NCBI RefSeq assembly: GCF_000963945.1
Contig: NZ_BAMW01000002.1
Span: forward strand, 62,001 to 126,000
DNA: 64,000 bases
Direction of reading: 5' to 3'
From: Acetobacter indonesiensis
GTDB lineage: Bacteria; Pseudomonadota; Alphaproteobacteria; Acetobacterales; Acetobacteraceae
Shown one piece after another: positions 57,139 to 64,000 of this stretch (positions are counted from its first letter, which is position 1; the number at the start of each line of letters is the position of its first letter). The translations under genes were made by a program, and so were the position numbers. The notes beneath the pieces were generated by a model. That model searched no databases and was not told where the DNA came from. It saw only the letters and a list, made by a program, of their open reading frames with translations.

Positions 57139-58029
57139 GTGACAGCCGAAGACATCCAGACGCATGACAAGCCAACCCCGCTTGGGTGTGATCCGGCAGA
57201 TCTGGCCTGGGTGGAAAGCACCGTAAAACAGGCTGGTACGTCCTTTGCCGCTGGTATGCGCATTCTGCCGCCCATGCGCCGTTATGGCATGTACGCCATT
57301 TACGCCTTCTGCCGCGTGGTGGATGACATTGCCGACGGCAGCGAACCAATGGAAGAACGCAAGGCAGGTCTTGAAGCATGGCATGCCCGCATAGCCGACC
57401 TGTATGACGGCAAAGCGCAAGACCCGCTTGACCGCGTGCTGCTGGCCACCATCCGCTTCTTTTCCCTGCGTCAGGCTGACTTTGATGCCGTCATTGACGG
57501 TATGATCATGGACGCCGAAAACACCATTGTCGCCCCAGACGAAAAAACGCTTGATCAATATTGTGATCGTGTTGCTTCAGCCGTGGGCCGCCTGTCTGTG
57601 CGTATCTTTGGCGACAGTTCAGAAGAGGCTGATAAAGTGGCCTTCCATCTGGGGCGTGCCTTACAGATTACCAACATCCTGCGCGATATTGCCGAAGATG
57701 CTGCCCGCGGCCGCCTGTATCTGCCCGCAGACCTGCTGACCCGTTTCAACGTCCCGCACGACCCCATCAAGGCCCTGTCTGCACCCGGCCTGCAAAGTGT
57801 AGCCACTATTCTGGCAGCCCGCGCGCAAGACCACTTCCGCTCTGCCTTTGCCACCATGCGGAAATGCAACGGCAAGGCCATGCTGCCTGCCCGCATTATG
57901 GGTGCCAGCTACGAGGCCATTCTGGTGGCCCTGCGCAAACGGGGCTGGGCAAGCGCTGACCTGCTCAATCGCCCCCATACCAGCAAGCTGGGCAAGATTT
58001 TCTGGCTGACAGCCTCCTACCTTCCATAA
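57139..58029 (+). CDS. hpnD: Presqualene diphosphate synthase HpnD
   Basis: HpnD joins two farnesyl diphosphates to presqualene diphosphate. The 296-residue protein has YAFCRVVDDIADG as the first Asp-rich motif, YCDRVASAVGRLSVRIFG, and LQITNILRDIAEDAARGRLYLP as the second. A GTG at 57139 (GGTGGA upstream) is chosen, as the product then starts like other family members; the open frame runs up to a GTG at 57058 that would overlap hpnC. Confidence 0.93.
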   Translation: MTAEDIQTHDKPTPLGCDPADLAWVESTVKQAGTSFAAGMRILPPMRRYGMYAIYAFCRVVDDIADGSEPMEERKAGLEAWHARIADLYDGKAQDPLDRVLLATIRFFSLRQADFDAVIDGMIMDAENTIVAPDEKTLDQYCDRVASAVGRLSVRIFGDSSEEADKVAFHLGRALQITNILRDIAEDAARGRLYLPADLLTRFNVPHDPIKALSAPGLQSVATILAARAQDHFRSAFATMRKCNGKAMLPARIMGASYEAILVALRKRGWASADLLNRPHTSKLGKIFWLTASYLP

Positions 58030-58052
58030 TAGCAGGCACAAGGCAGACAGAC

Positions 58053-59351
58053 ATGGCAGGTACCCTGCATATTATTGGCGGCGGCATGGCCGGACTGGCC
58101 GCAGCGGTAGAAGTTGCGGGTTCAGGCAAGAAAGTCGTGCTGCATGAAGCCGGACGGGCCTGTGGGGGCCGCGCGCGCTCCTATGAAGACCGTCAGCTTG
58201 GCTGCCGCATTGATAATGGCAACCATCTATTGCTGTCTGCCAACAAAACCGTATTCCGCTATCTGGCCATGACAGGGGCAACCGACACCCTGACCGGCCC
58301 GGAAGAACCAATTTTCCCATTTGTTGATCTGGCTGAAGACGCCCGCTGGACACTCGATCTGTCACGCGGCCGCGTGCCGTGGTGGGTCTTTCAGCCTCAT
58401 CGCCGCGTGCCCGACATGCGCGTGATCGAACTCCTCAGCCTGAAAAAGCTGATGGATGCCGGGGAAGACCAAACCGTATCAGAATGTCTGCTGCCGGGCG
58501 CGCTTTCGCGTCGGCTGCTTGAACCCTTCGCCATTTCTGCGCTCAATACCTCCTGCGAGACAGGGAGTGCGGCTTTGCTTGGGGCTGTCGTGCGCGAATC
58601 CCTGTCACTTGGCGGCAAAGCCTGTGTGCCGTGGTATGCGCGTGAAGGTCTTTCTGAATCACTGGTTGACCCGGCGATTGCGCATTTACAGATTATGCAG
58701 GCCGAAATCCGGACCCAAAGCCGCATTGGCGGTCTGGACATAGACCGCGGCCGTGTCACCGCGCTGCACGGGCCGGAGGGGGCCATCCCCCTTACGGATG
58801 AAGACTGTGTCATTCTGGCGGTCCCTGCCCCCGTTGCCTCCAGCCTGTTAGCGAACCGTGTGGCCGGTTTCAGCGCGCCCGATGCCTTTGAGAGCATTCT
58901 GAACCTGCATTTCCGTCTGAATGACGCACCTCGCCCAATGGGGTCATTCGCCAAAAGCGGCTTTATGGGGCTGGTTGGCAGCATCGCGGAATGGGTGTTT
59001 CTGCGCGATAATATCCTGTCTGTTACGGTCAGTGCAGCAAACCGCTTTGCAGATCAGGACCAAGACGCCCTGGCCAGCACAATCTGGCACGATGTGCGCC
59101 GCGCCTGTGACCCTGTTCTGGCAGAAGCCCTGCCCCTGACGCCCCCCCAGCAAAGAGTGGTGTGGGAAAAACGTGCGACCTTTGCCGCAACCCCAGACCA
59201 GAACCGTCTGCGCCCCGGCGCAGCAACGTCTCTGGTCAATCTGGCGCTGGCGGGTGACTGGACGGCAACAGGTTTGCCCGCCACATTAGAAGGCGCAATG
59301 CGATCTGGCGTGCGTGCCGTGCATACATTGGGGCTACGCAGCCCTGTATGA
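58053..59351 (+). CDS. hpnE: Hydroxysqualene dehydroxylase HpnE
   Basis: HpnE uses FAD to reduce hydroxysqualene to squalene. The 432-residue amine-oxidase-type flavoprotein has the dinucleotide motif IIGGGMAGLAAAVE (about 6-19), the GG-doublet segment ACGGRARS, and the C-terminal FAD motif LALAGDWTATGLPATLEGAM. It lies 23 nt after hpnD. With hpnC and hpnD it completes squalene synthesis. Confidence 0.94.
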   Translation: MAGTLHIIGGGMAGLAAAVEVAGSGKKVVLHEAGRACGGRARSYEDRQLGCRIDNGNHLLLSANKTVFRYLAMTGATDTLTGPEEPIFPFVDLAEDARWTLDLSRGRVPWWVFQPHRRVPDMRVIELLSLKKLMDAGEDQTVSECLLPGALSRRLLEPFAISALNTSCETGSAALLGAVVRESLSLGGKACVPWYAREGLSESLVDPAIAHLQIMQAEIRTQSRIGGLDIDRGRVTALHGPEGAIPLTDEDCVILAVPAPVASSLLANRVAGFSAPDAFESILNLHFRLNDAPRPMGSFAKSGFMGLVGSIAEWVFLRDNILSVTVSAANRFADQDQDALASTIWHDVRRACDPVLAEALPLTPPQQRVVWEKRATFAATPDQNRLRPGAATSLVNLALAGDWTATGLPATLEGAMRSGVRAVHTLGLRSPV

Positions 59352-59406
59352 TGTGTGCCGCCAGACTATTCTGACCCAACGCTGAAACCAAAAAGGAACA
59401 ATCGAC

Positions 59407-61377
59407 ATGGCCGCTGATGGCAGCGCTTTTTCAGATACCACCGTGTCCAGGGAGACACTGGATCGCGCAGTCAAAAACGCTCATGCCGCATTGGGCAAAC
59501 GCCAGCAGGCCGATGGCCACTGGGTGTACGAGCTTGAAGCCGATGCGACCATCCCGGCAGAATATGTACTGCTTGAACATTATCTCAACCGCATTGATGA
59601 CGGGCTACAGCAGAAAATTGGCAATTATCTGCGTCGCACCCAAAGTGCAGACCACAATGGCTGGGCTCTGTACCACAACGGCAAGTTTGACCTTTCAGCC
59701 TCTGTGAAAGCCTATTTCGCGCTGAAAGCGATCGGGGATGATATCAACGCCCCCCACATGCAGCGCGCGCGTGAAGCCATTCATGATCATGGTGGCGCAG
59801 AACGCACAAACGTGTTTACCCGCTGCCAGATGGCGCTGTTTGGTGATGTGCCATGGCGCGCCACACCGGTTATGCCGGTTGAACTGATGTTGCTGCCGCG
59901 CAAAGCATTCTTTTCTATCTGGAATATGTCTTACTGGTCACGCACGGTCATTGCGCCCCTGCTGGTGCTTGCCGCGCTGCGCCCGATTGCCATCAACCCC
60001 CGGCAGATTCACATTCGGGAACTGTTCGTGACACCACCGGAAGCCGTCAAGGACTGGATTCGTGGTCCTTACCGCTCGGTCTGGGGTCGCGCCTTCAAAG
60101 GGCTTGATGCTGTTCTGCGCCCTGTTCTGCCATTTATCCCGACCAAAACGCACGAGAAGGCTATCAAGGCTGCCATCGATTTCATTGAACCCCGCCTGAA
60201 CGGCGAAGACGGGCTTGGTGCCATTTACCCCGCTATGGCCAATGTCGTGATGATGTATCGTGCTCTGGGTGTGCCGGATGAAGATCCGCGCGCTGTCACC
60301 GCATGGAAAGCAGTCCAGAAACTACTGGTTATCAAGGATGATGAAGCCTACTGCCAGCCGTGCGTGTCCCCCATTTGGGATACGGGGCTGTCCGGGCATG
60401 CCATGCTTGAAGCCGCATCTGGCCCCAACGGCATTCAGCCTGAAGAAACACTGATCGAACTGCGGAAAGCCAGCGCATGGCTGCGTGATAAGCAGATTCT
60501 TGATGTTGAAGGGGACTGGGCCATCAACAAACCCGGTCTGGCACCAGGTGGCTGGGCGTTCCAATACGGCAACGACCATTATCCGGATGTGGATGACACG
60601 GCTGTGGTCGGGATGTTGCTCCACCGTGAAGGCGACCCTGCGAACGCCGAGGCACTGGCACGCGCCCGCCAGTGGATTATTGGCATGCAAAGCACCAATG
60701 GGGGCTGGGGTGCCTTTGATATCGATAACGACAAGGAATTGCTGAACCACATTCCGTTTTCAGACCACGGGGCACTTCTTGACCCTCCGACAGCGGATGT
60801 TACGGCGCGCTGCATTTCTTTTCTGGCGCAGCTTGGCAACCCGGAAGACCAGCCAATCATTGACCGGGCCATTGAATATCTGCGCAAGGATCAGGAAGAA
60901 GATGGTTCCTGGTTTGGTCGATGGGGCACAAACTACATTTACGGAACGTGGTCCGTGCTTTGCGCCTTCAACGCTGCCGGGATATCGCATGATGACCCGG
61001 CTGTTGTGAAGGCCGTGGAATGGCTGCGTTCTGTTCAGCGGCCGGAAGGCGGCTGGGGTGAAGGCTGTGAATCATATGAAGGCGGCGCACACGGCACCTA
61101 TGGTGAAAGCCTGCCCTCACAGACAGCATGGGCCGTGTTGGGCATGATGGCCGCAGGCCGCCGTGATGATCCAGCCGTGTCACGGGGTATCGCGTGGCTG
61201 GCTGAACAGCAGGACGATAACGGCGAATGGCATGAAGACCCATACAACGCCGTTGGCTTCCCGAAGGTGTTCTACCTGCGGTACCACGGTTACAAGCAGT
61301 TCTTCCCGCTGATGGCCATGGCGCGTTATCGCAATCTGGAAAGCAGCAATACCCGCCGGGTGGCCTTCGGGTTCTAA
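59407..61377 (+). CDS. shc: Squalene-hopene cyclase
   Basis: Shc (HpnF) folds squalene into hopene or hopanol at the membrane. The 656-residue protein carries the catalytic DVDDTA (about residues 394-399), the second Asp/Cys-rich segment near the end, and several QW motifs (QQADGHW, QSTNGGWGAFD, QRPEGGWGEG, QQDDNGEW). The length is typical. It is 55 nt after hpnE and 9 nt before hpnG, so it is a core member of the operon. Confidence 0.98.
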   Translation: MAADGSAFSDTTVSRETLDRAVKNAHAALGKRQQADGHWVYELEADATIPAEYVLLEHYLNRIDDGLQQKIGNYLRRTQSADHNGWALYHNGKFDLSASVKAYFALKAIGDDINAPHMQRAREAIHDHGGAERTNVFTRCQMALFGDVPWRATPVMPVELMLLPRKAFFSIWNMSYWSRTVIAPLLVLAALRPIAINPRQIHIRELFVTPPEAVKDWIRGPYRSVWGRAFKGLDAVLRPVLPFIPTKTHEKAIKAAIDFIEPRLNGEDGLGAIYPAMANVVMMYRALGVPDEDPRAVTAWKAVQKLLVIKDDEAYCQPCVSPIWDTGLSGHAMLEAASGPNGIQPEETLIELRKASAWLRDKQILDVEGDWAINKPGLAPGGWAFQYGNDHYPDVDDTAVVGMLLHREGDPANAEALARARQWIIGMQSTNGGWGAFDIDNDKELLNHIPFSDHGALLDPPTADVTARCISFLAQLGNPEDQPIIDRAIEYLRKDQEEDGSWFGRWGTNYIYGTWSVLCAFNAAGISHDDPAVVKAVEWLRSVQRPEGGWGEGCESYEGGAHGTYGESLPSQTAWAVLGMMAAGRRDDPAVSRGIAWLAEQQDDNGEWHEDPYNAVGFPKVFYLRYHGYKQFFPLMAMARYRNLESSNTRRVAFGF

Positions 61378-61386
61378 AGGGGTTTT

Positions 61387-62091
61387 ATGTCACACTCTGC
61401 TCAGCCTTCCCCGCACAAACCGGGAATTCTGGTTGGCCTGAAGGCCGAAGCCAAATTCATCCGACAGGTTTTTCCACGTGCGGCTATTGCCGCAAGTGGG
61501 GCAACCCGTGCCGGGGCACAGCGGGAAGCCGCCCGACTGGCAGCCTGTGGGGCTGACTGCCTGCTGTCTTTCGGGCTGGCCGCAGGGCTTGACCCTGCCC
61601 TGCCTGCAGGCACGCTGATTGTGCCAGACAAAGTATCGGCATGGGGTACCCTCTATAATACAGACCCAACCCTGCGGCATATTCTGGGTGCGAGCCAGAC
61701 AGGCGTGAATGGCGGCGCGTTACTGCACAGTGATACCGTTGTTCTAAATGCTGCTGACAAAGCTTCTCTCTTTGCTGAATCACAGTGCAAGGCACTGGAT
61801 ATGGAAAGCGGCTTTCTCGCCCGCGTGGCGGATGAAGCTGGTCTGCCCTTTGCTGTGTTGCGTGTGGTGTGTGACCCTGCAACGCGGTCCCTTCCCGCCA
61901 TTGCGGGCACCGTTCTGTCACCCGATGGGGGCCTGAAGGTTGGGGCACTGCTGGGTTCTCTACTCCGTCACCCCGGCCAGATTCCGGGCCTGATAAAACT
62001 GGGGCAAGACGCCGGACGCGCCCGTACCGCCATGCAGCAGTTTCTGACCAAACAGCAGACACTCCCTGCCTTTACGCAGCTAATCGGCTAA
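61387..62091 (+). CDS. hpnG: Hopanoid-associated phosphorylase HpnG
   Basis: HpnG is a nucleosidase/phosphorylase thought to remove adenine from adenosylhopane on the way to ribosylhopane and bacteriohopanetetrol. The 234-residue protein starts with GILVGLKAEAKFIRQV and has the family LSFGLAAGLDPALPAGTL and ALDMESGF motifs. It ends the hpn operon here; the radical-SAM hpnH gene that makes adenosylhopane is not in this window. Confidence 0.93.
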   Translation: MSHSAQPSPHKPGILVGLKAEAKFIRQVFPRAAIAASGATRAGAQREAARLAACGADCLLSFGLAAGLDPALPAGTLIVPDKVSAWGTLYNTDPTLRHILGASQTGVNGGALLHSDTVVLNAADKASLFAESQCKALDMESGFLARVADEAGLPFAVLRVVCDPATRSLPAIAGTVLSPDGGLKVGALLGSLLRHPGQIPGLIKLGQDAGRARTAMQQFLTKQQTLPAFTQLIG

Positions 62092-62195
62092 TTCAAACGC
62101 GCTGATTACCCTCGCACAGCCCCAAAACTGGTCTGCTTGTTTACAGGCTCTGCATGACGTTTTTTTGAAAAAATCACGCTCAGTGCGCCGTATCA

Positions 62196-62222
62196 ATAAC
62201 GGATAGGCAGAGTTACCGTTAT
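62196..62222 (+). promoter_or_regulatory. Inverted repeat upstream of ackA
   Basis: ATAACGG and CCGTTAT (7 bp, 13-nt gap) lie 45 nt before the ackA start in the 175-nt space after hpnG, in an AT-rich setting. It may be an operator. Confidence 0.35.
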
Positions 62223-62266
62223 CCTTATAGGGTCTCATCCGCCTTATAACGAGAAGGGAAACCGGG

Positions 62267-63493
62267 GTGTCAGACGTCATACTGGCTTTTAACTGTGGTT
62301 CGTCCAGTCTGAAATTCACCTTGTTTCAGCTTGATACCACAGATGGCGCGCCATCCGTGCTGGCTCATGGCGCTGTTGAAACAACGCCTGATGCGCCGCG
62401 TTTCCATGCAACGGCCAGCAACGGCACAGTTCTGGCTGATCAGACATGGGCACATCCGGATGCTCCCACTGCATCCGCCCCGTTTTCTCTTGGCCCATTG
62501 TTTGAGTGGATAGAAAGCCATCTAGCTGGCGGAAAAATTATCGCGGTTGGGCATCGGGTTGTGCATGGCGGCCCGCATTTTATTTCACCCGTGCTCATCA
62601 CGCCTGACATTCTGGCAGAACTGGAAAAGCTGACTCCGTTTGCCCCATTGCACCAACCCGTTACCCTAGCCCCTATCAAAGTCATTGCTGCGGAACGCCC
62701 ATCGCTTCCCCAGATTGCCTGTTTTGACACTGGCTTTCACCACACCATGCCCGCCATCGCACATCTGCTGCCGATACCCCGTCATTATGAAGATGTGGGT
62801 GTCAGACGGTATGGGTTTCATGGCTTGTCTTATGCTTACATTGCCTCCCGCCTGCCAGAGCTGGACCCCAAACTGGCACAAGGGCGCGTCATTGTGGCGC
62901 ATCTGGGTAGCGGAGCCAGCCTGTGCGCCCTGAAAAACGGAAAAAGTGTTGAAACAACAATGGGGTTTTCTGCACTTGATGGTCTCATGATGGGCACCCG
63001 ATGCGGTGCCATAGACCCCGGCGTTTTACTGTACATGATGCAGGAAGAAGGAGCAGGCTGGCACACGATTGTTGATACGCTTTACCATCATTCCGGTCTG
63101 TTAGGTGTGTCAGGCGTTGCCGCAGACATGCGCTCCCTGCGCGAGCATGTGGCCGAACAAACCTCACAGGCCGCTAATGCGCGTGAGGCGCTTGATCTGT
63201 TTGCTTACCGTGTGGTGCGTGAAATTGGCGCACTAACTGCGCTACTTGGGGGACTGGATGGTCTGATTTTCACGGCGGGAATAGGCGAACATGATGCCGC
63301 CCTCCGGTCGGAAGTGTGCTCTGCCCTGCGCTGGCTTGGTATAAGACTGGACACGAACGCCAACCAGCAACACGCCCCTGTCATCAGCACATCAGACAGC
63401 GCCATCATCGTTCGGGTCGAACCAACCAATGAAGAACTGATGATCTGCCTGAATGTTCTCCAGACAGCGCCAAACCTGACACAGCAGCCCTAA
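62267..63493 (+). CDS. ackA: Acetate kinase
   Basis: AckA converts acetyl phosphate and ADP to acetate and ATP. The 408-residue protein starts with a GTG, with AAGGGA upstream, and has the ASKHA phosphate motif NCGSSSLKF (about 9-17), GHRVVHGG, RYGFHGLS, the second AHLGSGAS, and FTAGIGEHD. A phosphoketolase gene starts 88 nt further on, so the pair should channel pentose phosphates to acetate with ATP gain. Confidence 0.96.
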   Translation: MSDVILAFNCGSSSLKFTLFQLDTTDGAPSVLAHGAVETTPDAPRFHATASNGTVLADQTWAHPDAPTASAPFSLGPLFEWIESHLAGGKIIAVGHRVVHGGPHFISPVLITPDILAELEKLTPFAPLHQPVTLAPIKVIAAERPSLPQIACFDTGFHHTMPAIAHLLPIPRHYEDVGVRRYGFHGLSYAYIASRLPELDPKLAQGRVIVAHLGSGASLCALKNGKSVETTMGFSALDGLMMGTRCGAIDPGVLLYMMQEEGAGWHTIVDTLYHHSGLLGVSGVAADMRSLREHVAEQTSQAANAREALDLFAYRVVREIGALTALLGGLDGLIFTAGIGEHDAALRSEVCSALRWLGIRLDTNANQQHAPVISTSDSAIIVRVEPTNEELMICLNVLQTAPNLTQQP

Positions 63494-63580
63494 CCACAAT
63501 GCCCCATTGGGTACCGCAGAAGCCGTTATCAAACCTTTCCCGCCCAAGCTGACCATGACATCTGAAAGGACGTTGTTCAC

Positions 63581-64000
63581 ATGAGCACCCACTCCCTTCC
63601 CGCTCCACTTTCAGCCAATGATCTGACCCTGTTCAACAAATGGTGGCACGCGGCCAATTATCTGTCTGTCGGGCAGATCTATCTTCTGCGCAACGCCTTG
63701 CTGCGCGAACCGCTAAAACTGGACGATGTCAAAAAACGGCTGCTGGGCCACTGGGGTACAACGCCGGGCCTGAATTTTATCTGGCTGCATCTGAACCGTA
63801 TTATCCGTGAGCAGAACCACGACATTCTCTTTATTGCCGGTCCCGGCCACGGTGCCCCCGGACTGATTGCCTCCACATGGATGGAAGGCACCTACACAGA
63901 CTATTTTCCCGATGTCACACAGGATGAGGAAGGCATGACCCGCCTTTTTCGTCAATTTTCGTTCCCCGGCGGTATTCCCAGCCACGCGGCAGCCACCACC
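63581..64000 (+). CDS. Phosphoketolase, 5' part (continues beyond the window)
   Basis: Phosphoketolase splits xylulose 5-phosphate or fructose 6-phosphate with phosphate and ThDP to acetyl phosphate. The 140 residues present match the family N-terminus: [44 protein letters not shown] and [13 protein letters not shown] complete protein has about 790 residues, so four fifths lie to the right. AAAGGA lies about 11 nt before the ATG. It probably shares a transcript with ackA. Confidence 0.93.
   Translation, partial: MSTHSLPAPLSANDLTLFNKWWHAANYLSVGQIYLLRNALLREPLKLDDVKKRLLGHWGTTPGLNFIWLHLNRIIREQNHDILFIAGPGHGAPGLIASTWMEGTYTDYFPDVTQDEEGMTRLFRQFSFPGGIPSHAAATT

Overview
This is a 64 kb chromosomal stretch of an alphaproteobacterium, almost certainly an acetic acid bacterium (Acetobacteraceae). 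The evidence is an intact hopanoid block (hpnA-B-C-D-E, shc, hpnG) followed by acetate kinase and phosphoketolase. Other alphaproteobacterial signs are an NDUFA12-type complex I assembly protein, a DUF2155 protein, split mla genes and a zinc-free L36. The genus cannot be fixed from the sequence alone. I see no insertion sequence, prophage, CRISPR array or origin, and coding density is high.

Region 1 (1-14.7 kb) is mostly minus-strand: a truncated M16 peptidase, a 2OG-Fe(II) oxygenase, an AsmA protein, uvrB, a predicted membrane-anchored HTH protein, an aldo/keto reductase, an otsB-otsA-dsbB operon, and a compact NDUFA12-mlaD-72 aa-DUF2155 operon. Region 2 (14.8-35.2 kb) is mostly plus-strand: a ribonucleotide-reductase-derived TSCPD protein without a catalytic domain, ridA, a FemAB-like protein, folD-metF, a 716-residue glycosyltransferase-like protein of unknown role, queA-tgt-queG plus a ribbon-helix-helix protein (queuosine), a TerB/J-domain protein, mlaA-mlaC, ettA, ppa, a DODA-type dioxygenase, a YceI protein and two tRNA genes.

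Region 3 (35.4-47.9 kb) is the most accessory-looking part. It holds an M20-type N-carbamoyl/ureido hydrolase, a GhrA-like hydroxyacid dehydrogenase and an amidinotransferase/DDAH-like hydrolase on the minus strand. Divergent from them are a LysR regulator, a fused solute-binding/permease amino-acid ABC transporter with its ATPase, a TonB-dependent receptor, a xylose-isomerase-like TIM barrel, an isopenicillin-N-synthase-like oxygenase and a class II aldolase. Together they look like an uptake and catabolic system for a nitrogen-rich (guanidino/ureido-type) amino-acid derivative; the substrate is not known.

Region 4 (47.9-52.5 kb) has ahpD and ahpC divergent from oxyR, with redox cysteines conserved in all three, then rpmJ, a TPR protein and a prephenate-dehydrogenase-like gene. 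Region 5 (52.5-64 kb) carries hpnL divergent from hpnA-B-C-D-E-shc-hpnG, which takes farnesyl diphosphate through squalene to hopene and side-chain-extended hopanoids. It ends with ackA and a truncated phosphoketolase gene (pentose phosphates to acetyl phosphate, then acetate and ATP).
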